DNA of 64,000 nucleotides from Hawksworthiomyces lignivorus (Eukaryota > Ascomycota > Sordariomycetes > Ophiostomatales > Ophiostomataceae): the NCBI GenBank assembly GCA_002917075.1, contig NTMA01000089.1, positions 62,001 to 126,000 of the forward strand, in the 5' to 3' direction. Shown in pieces: positions 39,208 through 49,829 of this stretch. Under the pieces are notes generated by a model. It saw only the letters and a list, made by a program, of their open reading frames with translations, was not told the DNA's origin and searched no databases. Made by a program: the position numbers and the translations under genes. Numbering within the stretch: position 1 is the first letter of the stretch; each line of letters starts with the position of its first letter.

Positions 39208-41680
39208 ATGAGCCACTTCTTAGTTGGCAGTCGGACTTCGGCGGTCGACCACCGACCAACGCCGCATCCACCACCTCAAACATCATTGCCCGCGACAGTT
39301 TCTGAAGTGTCTACCACACCACGTCGAGCACGAGGAAGCAAGGCTTGTATAAATTGTGCTCGAATTAAATGTAAATGCATTCCTCGTACGGACGGTGCTG
39401 GGTGCGAACGGTAAGCTACCACTGTCATACGGCGACGTTTTAATTTTACAGAGAATATAATATCTAATTTTATTTCTTAGATGCCACCGATTAAGCAAAA
39501 CCTGTGAGCCATCGTTTGCTGCTTCTGCACCTTCGAGGACTTTGGCAGTGCCTAGTCGGCCACGCAAGACAACCTCGCGGACAGCTAGACTCGAGGCAAA
39601 GCTAAATGATCTTGTGGATCTTCTGCAGTCGACACAAAATTTACCTGCAGCAGGACCAAGTCCTCGACGACATGTTCCCAGAAAAAATGACCGCGTCAAC
39701 AGAGACGATGATAATGGCCAATACAGCAATGGCAACGACGGTAATGACGATGATGAAAGTGATGTTATTCTAGATCGTGAAAGTAGCCCACCTGCGCCTG
39801 CTGTCATGATCGGAGACGATAAAACTTCACCTCAATCCGTGCCCACGGCAGCCTCGTCCTCGGCTACGCTAACGAACATTACGGAGGATGAACTACCACC
39901 ACTTGAAGCAGAAGCTTGTCTGCGGAGATTTTGTGATGATATGCTAGTAAGTTTCGTGTTATATGGCGCATTCTTCTAGCAAAACAAACGATCTCCGTCC
40001 ATTGACCAGCCACATTAGCCTGTTGCCCCATTTATTCACATCCCGCCGGATGTCTCTGCTCGTCGCCTTCGTGAGACGCATCCATTTCTTTGGATCTGTA
40101 TTCGCCCGGCCGCCAGCATCTCACCACCACAGCGCAATCGCTTCGCGTTTATAGCCCGTCGTGCCATCATCCAACGTGTGGTCGAACAAGGAGAGCGCAG
40201 CATCGATGTACTGCTAGGCTTGCTGACATTCGTCACATGGGTTCAGTTATCGCCTAAAGATTATTTCCATCGTAACTTTTCGAAAATGGCTGCGCAAATC
40301 GCCGTGTGCGTGACGTGGGATTTAGGGTTGACAATGCCACCCCTTCTCGAGCAAAGCATGTCTGTCGATCGATTTATTCCCGTAGTACATCTACCAGGCA
40401 TCCCGACTGCCATGTGGAGAGCCGAGCGCAGCATGGAAGAGCGACGAGCGGTTCTAGGTGTATATCTCGTGACATCTGCGGTGTCGCAGATGTTTCGGTC
40501 GGCTGACGGACTGCGGTGGTCCCCGTACCTTGACAAGTGTCTTGCTGATTTAGAGCATAGCACCGTGCCACAGGACACGGTACTAGTGCAACATATTAAA
40601 ATACAGCTACTAATCAATCAAGTGCGGTACTCTTCTTCATGGGCCCACGGCACGGCGGGAAATAGCCTGAACAGGTCGTTTGGCTCGGGGCCGGCGAACA
40701 TTCCACCGCCCTATGTCGATGCTCTTCAGACGCAGTTGGATAAAAGCGTCGGTGTCATTCCCGGGACAGTTCCATCTCTTGATAATTGTGAGTGCCTCAG
40801 CCCTACTCGCTCTAGTTTCGTGGGGCTCTTTAAAATTTGCATCTTCTGACATGAATCAGTTGCTACTCATTGCTTCTACCATTTTGCGACACTGGCAATC
40901 CATGAGTCTTCTCTGGCGCGACCACAGGAGACTTCTCCCACTTCAATGGTTTCGACACATTATCCATGGGTAGCGCCTGATATGCGCCGCTTCGAAGTAT
41001 ACCAGCGCTGCCTCCAATCAGTAACCGCCTGGCTTAATCGCTTCTTTGCTTGGCCGCTTGAGCTATATCTCTGCCTACCTTGCATCCTATACATGCAGCT
41101 GTTCTACGTGATAGTATGTCTACACAGGCTATCAACGATAAAAGACCCTGCATGGAATACCGAGGCCGTGCGGTCTGTGGTCGATCTTTTTGCCACGATC
41201 GATCGCATTATTGAGATGTGCGAGCAGCTACGTGCCATGGGGATGTCGCAAACTGGCGCTAGTGAGGATTCTAGTGGACAGGACAAGAACAACAGATCTA
41301 ACGGCGGTAGCAACGACATCATCGAAGCGGACGACGACGACTTTGTCTTGGTAGCTATTCGCAAGTTCCTAACGCTCAAGACAATTTGGCAGAATGAGGC
41401 AACCGTCCGCGAACGAGAAGCACAAGTAGAACGCGAATCTCGCGGCGCGGAAACCATCGCTTCTGCTTCTGTTCCAGCTCCAGATGCACAAACTGGTGCT
41501 AACACTGCGTCTCTTGTCCCTCCTCTAACTAATGCTAGGCCAGTCATGACGAACCAGATTCCAGGTGCTGTAGAAGGCGCGTCAGGGTCCACATTGGAAT
41601 GGTTTGATAGCTACCATTTTGAAGTTCTGAACCAATTTCAGTCCATACCAGATTTCATGGCAAACCTCTCGTGGCAATAA
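39208..41680 (+). CDS. Zn2Cys6 transcription factor, probable efflux regulator (three introns)
   Basis: Exons 39208-39410, 39481-39946, 40019-40787 and 40860-41680 encode 752 aa. The zinc cluster spans intron 1: Cys47, 50, 57, 66, 69 and 76 with spacing 2-6-8-2-6, and an extra Cys55. A predicted coiled coil follows (RLEAKLNDLVDLLQ). Asp/Asn-rich sequence near residue 200 leads into the regulatory region. Intron 2 (72 nt) joins DDML to PVAPFIHIPPD, and intron 3 (72 nt) joins VPSLDN to FATHCFYH. The central helices (FVTWVQLSPKDYFHRNFSKMAAQIA) and C-terminal acidic patches resemble multidrug-resistance-type regulators, but I cannot name a close relative. Divergence from the efflux MFS gene suggests it controls it. 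The ATG at 39208 is the first in frame. Confidence 0.85.
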
Positions 41681-44600
41681 CAAAATAGACTTCATGAATT
41701 ACCATTTTATAGACTTTAGCTATCTCCTAGCGTAATATTATTTCATTGTGGCATGTATAAGTGGTGTAATCTAGGTATTCAACAATTTATTATTCTTCAT
41801 TAATTGCGAATTGCCGCTTCCATGTAACCTTAAATTATCTTATCTTATTTCGATCTTGCCCTGGTTACTGATGTTTTAGAGCAGCAGAGCTTTGACTACA
41901 TGACATATCTTGCGTCTGCCCCTAGCTTTTGCACAGAAGGCATGCTAGCTGTAGTCCATATTAAGAAGAGACTTTGGAGTTTCGTTCTGCCCATTCAAAC
42001 AGATTTTCGATTGACATATTTGCTGGAAGCGGCATATCCGAAAACAGATAGCAAATGCCATACCGCCTGCAATAACACAAAGGTATCCTGTTATCTAAAT
42101 TTCTTCAAGTCTACAGCCAGGCTTAAATTCACCAAGAATCCACATAGGGCTGTGGTCTCATACGCAAACCTAGAGATAAGGACACTAAAATAGGAGAGTC
42201 GTATCTCAGCGATTCTCATCAGGCACCAGGTGACAAACATAATGTCAGCACAGGCCGCTTTGTGCTCGTGGCAAAGATTAATAACGTGAAAAACGAAGAG
42301 CAATAATAAGAACACAAAAAGAGAGAGATCAGAAACAAAGGCTAGGGGAACTTCAATTCCAAAGAAAGCACTAACGGTAAAGAAGGAGGACAGGCGGAAA
42401 CGAAGCGATTAGCCGAACTGGTGTGGGTCGGGCATAACTTGCACACATCTGATGTGATGAAAGTAATTACTCTGGTCGATAGCTTTGGGCAGAATGTATC
42501 CTCGGCGATTTCGTCCGGCACTTTACCTATATTTACAACTCTACCCGAGAGTCCGTTAAGTGCAATGGTGAACAATATTTCCCAGGCTTCGTGTTTCCGC
42601 CCCTCCAACTTTTGGCGCTGATCACTGGTCTGCTTCCGCTTCTGCACTTGGTTCTCAGCCTGGCATACTAGATATCGGCTTTTGTCACCCGACCGTTGCT
42701 GACTATTGGCCCCCGTACTCCATACAAATCAGCAATAGCAACCATAATATACCTCGTCACTAGCTCGAGTGTATTTCTGTTCAAAGACGAGGGTGCCAAA
42801 TATAATATATTTTATTTTATTTTATTTTATTTATTTAACCTTTTTTTGTTTTGGAAAATGGTGACTCTACGAGGAACTCTGCACGACAACCAAGAATGCC
42901 TAAAATTGAAGGAGAAATGAAGGAGAAAAAAGATGTTGGGCTGAGCTGTACAAGAAGTACTATGTAACAGAATACTGCTATGAGAGTGACACAGAGATGA
43001 GTGGTTTCACTGGCATGATTTATCTTAGTCTTGACCTACTTTGAGCCAAGAAATAATGTCGATAGGGTACTGAGTGACAATGCTTAGAGATTGCTATCAA
43101 TAACATATATTTTAGATATTCACCAAAATTAATTATCGCAGTATCACGGGTCTTAAATTGCAGAATCAAACATATAACCCGAAGGAGGACAATACGAACT
43201 AAAAATGCGTATGTTTTAAAGATATAAACTACGCTTTTCGGAAGTAGAGCTTATATTTGTTATATCGTCGCCCTCGTGAGCGGTAGTGAGACGGGTAAGG
43301 GTTTCAGCCACGTTGGATGAAGGAAACCGATCGACGAGAGCAAGGCCCGATCGTTTCCGAGCACCACGGTTATCTGGGTGGTTCGGATGTAAAACTAGAT
43401 GTGACGGGATGGCACGACACATCGTCCATAGACAGCGAAGCATTTATGTATAAACAAAAAGATTTGTGGGATAAAGTTTCCAAAAAGTTGTACTCACATT
43501 TGTCGCTGTGCATGAACCCGAAGCCACTGGATCAGGGCTGTTTTAGAGGAAAGACATTTGGTATTTGTGGAGAAGAAGTATTGTTTTAACGTCCTTCATG
43601 CTAAATACATTTTGGAACTGAAGCATAGTACTTCACTGAATGTGTCGTATCTCCTGTACCACTTAATATAAATACATCACTTTCAATATCACAAATCATA
43701 ATAAAATGACGGTGCTGGTTATACAGATGCTTGGAGATCTAACGACTGTAGCCCTTGCATAGTGAGACAAATTGTGATCTTCTGTGGTTCTAAGCTCTGT
43801 TGATGCCACGGATAAGATGAACTAACTTGTCATTGAAAGCGGCACATATGCGGACCAACAGATGGAATGGCGAGAGAATATTGTGTAAAATATACACATA
43901 CGATAAATCTTGTCCTCAACTTAGGCTTACATGCCTTTTGCAACATTTCCATGAAAATTTTATGAGGTATTGTATTCTTCTTTCAAATAACTCAGATCAA
44001 GAATTGGCACTAACTGCAATGAGAAACAGCCAAGCCAAGCTTCAATGCAAATACACAGCCCCAACAACATGCTCTATTGCTGCCCAACATCCATATATTG
44101 CTCACCATGAATCTCCCAAGAAGGAAAGCCTAAATATCCCATCAGGTCATTTCCTGTTCGAGTGAGAAAATGCCGTTGCCGCCGCAGCCGCTAGAATTTC
44201 AATAGTTTTCTTGAGATAGCACGAAGCAATTCTTTTAGAGTTGATAGACAGTCTAATCTCTATGAAATAGTTAAATGACGTCATGAGCTCTTAAGTGTCT
44301 TTCAATGTGCTCTCCAGACACGATGAAGGGGCGGAACCGTTACACCAATTACTAGACCGCTGAAGTAGAAGTGACCCTACCACACCGGTCTCATTTAATT
44401 TAGAAAATAATAATAATAATAAAATAAATGATTACATTTAAAACACAGCAGCGTGGAACAGTTGATGTTAATTATGATATCGTTTTGGTTTCTGCTATTT
44501 GATTTTTTTTTTTTCAATAAAGGAATTTATTCCATCACTTTTCGAAAGAGTTAAGTTTACTATTTTTTTTTTTTTTAGAATTTAGAATGGCATACCGTCG

Positions 44601-45448
44601 GTAAGCATCCAGCCTATTATTTCGAGGCTGCTTGTAATTTTATCGCGGCAAGGAAATCATTATATACGCTCTCTCTTTTTAGCTTCAAAGGCCTTTAACG
44701 TTGAAGTTGGGGAATAACGTGGCGTGACGAGAGCAATATAACCGGATCCTGTTCATGCCAACACATCATCTGTTTGTTTGGTTAGCGTTTATAGTCACCG
44801 TTACTTCCATACACCGTTTTCACTGCTACTCGTAACCACACCCATGTCTATTGGAGCCGCGGATATCAATCTATTCCTTGACCTAGCCGGGATGACCCTT
44901 ACCGGTGCCCCATCTCCAATAGTAAAAATTGGGCTATGAGAAACCGATTGCTGTCAACCACTGGCAGAGAGCCTCATGAGAGCATAGCTGGCCGCTCACG
45001 CTATTGATACGTAAGGTAACTGGCATAACGGAATGTAGTAGAGCGGTTCATAATGTGATTATATATAAAGCAAACACGTCCGTATCTCATGTTTCCAAGC
45101 ATTCTTCCTAGAACAATGCTAGTAGCTTTCGGTACAACGACTCAAAAGAGCTACTGTTCACCGGTTCTGAATTTTTATATAAGGTATCCTCGTCCTTGCC
45201 TTTATTTATTTCTCAAAACCCAAATTTATGACTCAAGCTTATCATTTCGGCACATATTTTTCAAGTTACGAATAAGATTCACCATATACCAAACACATCT
45301 GATCTTATTCTTGGTGATGTCAAATATTTGTGTACATACTGATTCACAGCTTCCTCTTGCGGAATGATGTTAGTGAAGTATGATTTTGGTGCTAATGATG
45401 GCACCAACCTATAGACTCATCTTGGTGGAGCACATTAAAAGTACAAAC
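41681..45448. other. A/T-rich gene-poor region
   Basis: About 3.8 kb without a supportable gene. It contains TTTTA-type and AAT-type microsatellites (about 42805-42838 and 44404-44425) and T-runs near 44503-44576. Several frames of 60-112 codons exist on both strands, none with a motif. This may be decayed repeat DNA; mutation bias was not measured. Confidence 0.5.
42805..42838. repeat. TTTTA-type microsatellite
   Basis: A run of ttttatttta-like units lies in the A/T-rich spacer. Confidence 0.75.
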
Positions 45449-45661
45449 ATGTCTTCCCCCGTTGACACAAGCTCACCAATTTCGTCGCCAAACACGGATG
45501 CCTCCGGCGATGAAAACATCCGAAAATGGCTGGATGACCACGACAACCCAAACGCCGGCTTCAATGTTCAGGGTCTGAGCGGAAGCTCAACAAGTGGATC
45601 CTTCGGTTCTGACGAAGGAAAGACACCATCCGTCAAAGCTGATACTGGTTCTCCTTCTTAG
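45449..45661 (+). CDS. Small hydrophilic 70-aa ORF, unrecognised
   Basis: The frame runs from ATG 45449 to TAG. The product is rich in Ser, Asp, Gly and Pro (MSSPVDTSSP start, IRKWLDDHDNPNAGFNVQG middle) and would be soluble and mostly disordered. Its coding-like, GC-richer composition stands out from the A/T-rich flanks. A possible 5'-UTR intron (GTATGA to CTATAG, gctaat inside) lies just upstream at about 45377-45414. I do not recognise a family; small Ser/Asp-rich stress or conidiation proteins look similar. It may also be a chance frame. Confidence 0.35.
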   Translation: MSSPVDTSSPISSPNTDASGDENIRKWLDDHDNPNAGFNVQGLSGSSTSGSFGSDEGKTPSVKADTGSPS

Positions 45662-46555
45662 AGCCTAACTCAAGAAATGGAGAGGGCCTAAGTATCATGT
45701 AAGATGGTGAAAGGGCAGGTGGCGTATTCAAATACTGGGAATGGTTATGACAACCAGCCTTTTTGCTATTTGTGTACATGTTACATTACAATGGCAGTAC
45801 TGGCGTCGATATTTTTGAGAATGTGAATAGTTATTCTTGTTTTTAAGTTAATGTAAAGATTTCCTTCTCCTTCTGTAAAATGGCGGTGTCTCAAGGACTG
45901 GAACCAGTGTAGTAACGAGGAGGATGGACAGAACGTTGAAACCAAAGTGGTTATTGCCATCTTAGTTCACTGTGGGGACTTCAGAACGTTTGTATGAGCA
46001 CTAAGATTTGTATTATACTTTTAGCCTTAGAGATACGTTGCACAATGTATATACTCCAGGCTATTAGAGTCACACAACATATCTAGATTGATGGCCCAGC
46101 CTTGATACTCTTAATACGATGAATATGAAGCAGGCATACACTAGACTCACAGCTAATAGCTAGAATTTGTTGAAGATAATCAAGAAAGAGGATTGTATCA
46201 TGGGCTTTCATAGATGTAGAACTGATCATTAACCAGGCTAGTCAATCCCGGAGAATTCTATCGTAAAACTATTAGCGCAAAGACCAAATATGACACCGAG
46301 GAGAAACCCCGGCGCCGCACAAGGGGAGATACCTCGTACAAGCCTTGTACCTAATATGGTGTATATTGTAGTCTTGTTGAGATACGCGTATTCTGTTCCG
46401 TACAGGCTAGCAGCATCGTCTTCACTGGACCTGTCGTAGCTTTACCCCGCGAGAGTCGCAACCCCCACGAGTTATCAGCTCAGTTCTTGCAGGGCGGGGT
46501 TCCTTTAGCTAACTGGATAAGGACTGTTGTCCTTGCTTGAGACTTTGCGAAGGAC
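45662..46555. other. Intergenic region
   Basis: About 890 A/T-rich bases before the SnoaL-like gene. No gene, RNA or repeat was recognised. Confidence 0.55.
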
Positions 46556-47302
46556 ATGTACATAACACCTCGAGCGCACTCACGAGAGGGACCAAGAGGC
46601 ATCATGATCTCTATTACACGACGCACTTCGTTCGCGGCTCGTCTGCTCAGAACCGCAACACCAACCTGCTTCGCAGTTCAATTTCCTTCGCTTTTCAGCG
46701 GCTCTAATCGGCTTGGTTCGACGCACACTGTGACCGCTAGAATGTACGGCCGCGACAACTACGTCTTCGCTAACGACGAGGCTATACCTGCCACCGTCAA
46801 ACGAGTGGTCACTGGCGTCCTGCGATCCTGGGATATGTCGGTTACCGACTATGAATACGTCAAATATTTCAAGCCAGACGGCGTGCTTCATGTCGAGCCC
46901 GAGCCTACAAATGGCCGCGAGGCCCTGCGAATCGCTCATGGCCTCGTCATCCACCCCACGAGGGGACCGGTTATCCGCACCAAGCACTTTTTAGATCGGC
47001 TGTTCATGTTGTCTGGCATGGACTCTGACAAAATCGAGGTTGTGGCTACAGGACTGCATGAGAACCTTCTTCGGGATGGTACTGTGGTGCTGATGGACTT
47101 TGCGAGCTGGGTCGTCATGAGCAAGTCCGAGGACGAAGGATATGAACTACAGGCAGAGCATTGGCGCGTATTCCAAAACCAGTCCAAGCTTATGGAGGGA
47201 TTTTCGAAGCTGAATCCCCTACAGCTCCCCGAAGGATCAGATGACCGCGGAACTGCAACTGGGCATGTGGAGGGCGTGGCCACTTCTACAAACAAAGCGT
47301 AG
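46556..47302 (+). CDS. SnoaL/NTF2-like protein with mitochondrial-type leader
   Basis: One exon encodes 248 aa. Residues 75-200 fit the NTF2-like cone fold: DYEYVKYFKPDGVLHVEP, then GREALRIAHGL, a strand with TKHFLDRLFMLSG, and WVVMSKSEDEGYELQAEHWRVF. The SnoaL superfamily includes small cyclases, hydrolases and binding proteins, so the family alone gives no reaction. The N-terminus is Arg/Ser-rich without acidic residues after Met17 (MISITRRTSFAARLLRTA), like a mitochondrial presequence. A start at Met17 or at Met63 (MYGRDNYV), just before the fold, is also possible. The C-terminal 30 residues are disordered. The gene stands alone in a gene-poor region. Confidence 0.7.
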   Translation: MYITPRAHSREGPRGIMISITRRTSFAARLLRTATPTCFAVQFPSLFSGSNRLGSTHTVTARMYGRDNYVFANDEAIPATVKRVVTGVLRSWDMSVTDYEYVKYFKPDGVLHVEPEPTNGREALRIAHGLVIHPTRGPVIRTKHFLDRLFMLSGMDSDKIEVVATGLHENLLRDGTVVLMDFASWVVMSKSEDEGYELQAEHWRVFQNQSKLMEGFSKLNPLQLPEGSDDRGTATGHVEGVATSTNKA

Positions 47303-47704
47303 AATGCTACATATGTGGCGACACTATATATCTATGAACGTTAAAGTTTATATGAATCTAAGAATCACTATAAATTGTACAAACGACGGCAATTCCGAGA
47401 GTCTGGGTCGGTGCACCCTGAATTGGAGAAGGTTACATTTAATTCCCTCCTGTTCAAAAACTCTTGTGGGATTCAAAATGGGAGTCATGAGCTAACCCGT
47501 GAGAGTTTGATTTTCTTGACCCCGGTAAACTGGCAAGATTGATGTGCTTTATAGAACTGTCCACGCACCGCTACTGATCTCTTCGAAGAATTTGGCAGTA
47601 CCGGGCATGACAATAAGGTTAAACTACACCCCAGCGAGAACACAATCCGCACAGGTAGAGGACGATGGAGCTTCCGCGCCGACGGAAAGACCCAACAAGC
47701 GTAG
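47303..47704. other. Intergenic region before the CorA-like relic
   Basis: About 400 bases. I looked for upstream CorA exons and found none convincing; stops occur in all frames. Confidence 0.5.
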
Positions 47705-47875
47705 ATAGACGGAGCCTTATATGGGGTAGCCAAGGTGACCTTCATTGCTTTCGTTTTTGCGCCAATGTCCTTTACTACGTCCCTCTTTGGCATGGACTTT
47801 GAAGAGTTCAATGGCACTGGCCTGCGCATTGGGATATGGTTCGCTGTATCAGTTCTAATTGCGTATGGCAGTTAA
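47705..47875 (+). pseudogene. Orphan 3' exon of a CorA-like Mg2+ transporter
   Basis: A 56-codon frame preceded by TAG and ending with TAA encodes the C-terminal membrane part of fungal CorA-like transporters: VTFIAFVFAPMSFTTSLFGM, then DFEEFNGTGLRIGIWFAVSV. CorA-type channels carry Mg2+ across membranes and need the preceding cytoplasmic domain and first helix, which are absent. The CorA GMN signature reads GMD here. An AG directly before the frame could be a splice acceptor. I therefore call it a truncated relic, though an unspotted upstream exon cannot be excluded. Confidence 0.6.
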
Positions 47876-48179
47876 TCGGCCGTTTCTTCTCAAGTTCTCA
47901 GCAGCGGTCTAACTCCAAGGGAAAGGAAACATAAGGAGGATAAGATGGGTTATCTTATTTTATGTTAATATTATTATCTAGGCGGAAGATCTTGCTGTTT
48001 TTGGAGTCTTAGTTATGAGGAGAGTGTGGTTTTGAAGAATTGGCTTACAATCATTAAAAATACAAGCGTCAGTCTACAGGGGACGTCTTCGAGCAATATT
48101 ATGGAACGCTTTATTTTTTCTTTTTCTTAATGCTTAGAGGAAGTAAGTGCATGGTGTAAGAATAAATAGCAGCAAAAAA
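47876..48179. other. Intergenic region beside tRNA-Val
   Basis: About 300 A/T-rich bases between the CorA-like relic and the tRNA. Only the tRNA terminator (48174-48179) was recognised. Confidence 0.55.
48174..48179 (-). terminator. RNA polymerase III terminator of tRNA-Val
   Basis: Six T residues on the tRNA strand begin one base after the discriminator, the usual Pol III stop. Confidence 0.85.
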
Positions 48180-48253
48180 TGATCGCTGGCGGGATCGAAC
48201 CGCCGACCTGCGCCGTGTTAAGGCGCCGTCATAACCAACTAGACCAAGCGACC
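48180..48253 (-). tRNA. tRNA-Val (anticodon AAC)
   Basis: A 74-nt intronless cloverleaf: acceptor GGTCGCT pairs with AGCGATC (one G-T), discriminator A, D arm with GTTGG, anticodon stem GCGCC/GGCGC, loop TTAACAC with anticodon AAC, and T arm GGCGG TTCGATC CCGCC. The AAC anticodon (A34 read as inosine) decodes GUU, GUC and GUA. The internal B box GGTTCGATCCC is canonical. Confidence 0.96.
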
Positions 48254-49829
48254 TGCTTATTTCATTGTTGACGGAAGCGCGCTGACTGGCCAGATGATGG
48301 CGGGTTCAAGTTTGATCAGGAGAAACAGTTTCCTATGAGATTGAGGTTCATAGCCCGGATGCAGTGCAGTTTTTGTGCTTTGACAGTGCAGAAACTAATA
48401 AGCTGTATGCGACAATAGTCTCGAGCTGCAGATTTCACTTAATTAATGCACGCCCTACACATCGTCCTAGTGATGCACAGCCAAACACCAGCGTACGTCG
48501 AAAACATGGCCAGTTATTCGAAAACTGTTGGTTCTATGCAGGTCCATGTTGGAACACGACCAAGTTACATGTCAGCATCCCACGCAGTGTACGAAGTTAT
48601 TGTTTCAAATTTCAGCACAAGGCCGAATATACATAAGTATTGGTATCTCAAGTTGCAATTGCCTCTCCTCCCAGTCGACTTGCCTTGCTTTACTTGCGCC
48701 CCCTATGTGCAACTATGTAGGCGTACATTTGTAAATTGATACTGGGATGTTTGGGTTAGGATCTAGAAAAAGCCGGGGGTCTGGAGCGTGATCAAAGTAA
48801 AAAGAAAAAAAGAAAACTGAACATGGATGTAGATGTAGAAAGCGTCCCACGAGCAGAAACACGGTTTACTACGCAAAAAAATTACTTAAAAAAATTATCC
48901 AGGCATCTGTTATAGCGTAACTTGCCAAAACGAGAAAATAAAGAAGGAAAGGAACCAAGCGGATTGGCCACAGCTTTGGATAAGTGTCATACATGCATGG
49001 TAGATCTTGTGAGGTTTCTTTCCAACCTGAGGGACAGGGCGAAGGAAGCTGTTCTTTTCTTCTTCGATCCCGTTGCGAGCGAACGTTGTGGCCAAAGTGC
49101 AGGAAGGAGAAAGACGATATAAGAATAAGAAAGACAAACCGTTGTTCGCTCTGCGACTCGCTCTTTGGCTTCACTGCATGTTAGCAAAATGTCTGTAAGC
49201 TGCCTTTATGGAAAAAGAAAGATACAAGGCTGACGCAAGAGAAACCTCTCTTTGCCCATTTGAAAGCGGCTCGTCCTTCTTTTCCAGGGTCCCATGCAAG
49301 ACGCACGACGCTGGCTCAATATTGGCGTGTAAGCTAATTGGTTTTGCTGGCAACCCTGCCTTTTTTTTTTCGGTTTCTCCAATAACAGCAGGCCTGCCTT
49401 TCTGGTTTGGTCAGGGCTAAGTCTCAATATTTTCCTCATTCGGGTATGGCCCTTGCAGATGCGTATTCGTCTTAGCTGACAAGCGTCACCCGTTCGCTGC
49501 TACTTGTTGATACAATTCAAGACGAAAATATTGCTTGTCCTGAAAATATTGCTTGTCCTTGAGGTCTGCATGCTTCGTACCGGTTCGGTCCTTTTATCTA
49601 TTTTCTGTCGATTAGAATGCAGTCGAGCGTATTTAAGTTTTGCGTAACACGTCGTGGTGTCTCCTAACTCAATCCGAGCTCATTCTTTTCGTCTTAGATT
49701 GCTGTCTCTCGTTTGCTACGCCGTACGCCAAATCCAGTATATAGAGACGGCCCGTTCATCTCTCTTTTGACCGTGTCTCCTCGTCTTTACAGCCACTTGC
49801 TGTGAATATAGGCCTCTAATACTTGCCAG
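48254..49829. other. Intergenic region upstream of the Ser-rich secreted protein
   Basis: About 1.6 kb with several overlapping short frames on both strands (near 48364-48740 and 48869-49440) and no domain. An exact 18-bp tandem duplication lies at 49524-49559. The last 100 bases are pyrimidine-rich. Confidence 0.5.
49524..49559. repeat. Exact 18-bp tandem duplication
   Basis: Two adjacent perfect copies of gaaaatattgcttgtcct lie about 270 bases upstream of the secreted Ser-rich gene. Confidence 0.9.

Noticed and set aside
44848..44922. 9-bp inverted repeat CTATTGGAG ... CTCCAATAG with a ~57-base loop
   Set aside because: It is too short and isolated to call a transposon end or structured RNA, and no target duplication is visible.
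47485..47829. 114-codon minus-strand frame opposite the CorA-like relic
   Set aside because: The plus strand carries a clear CorA-like membrane segment, so this is its shadow.
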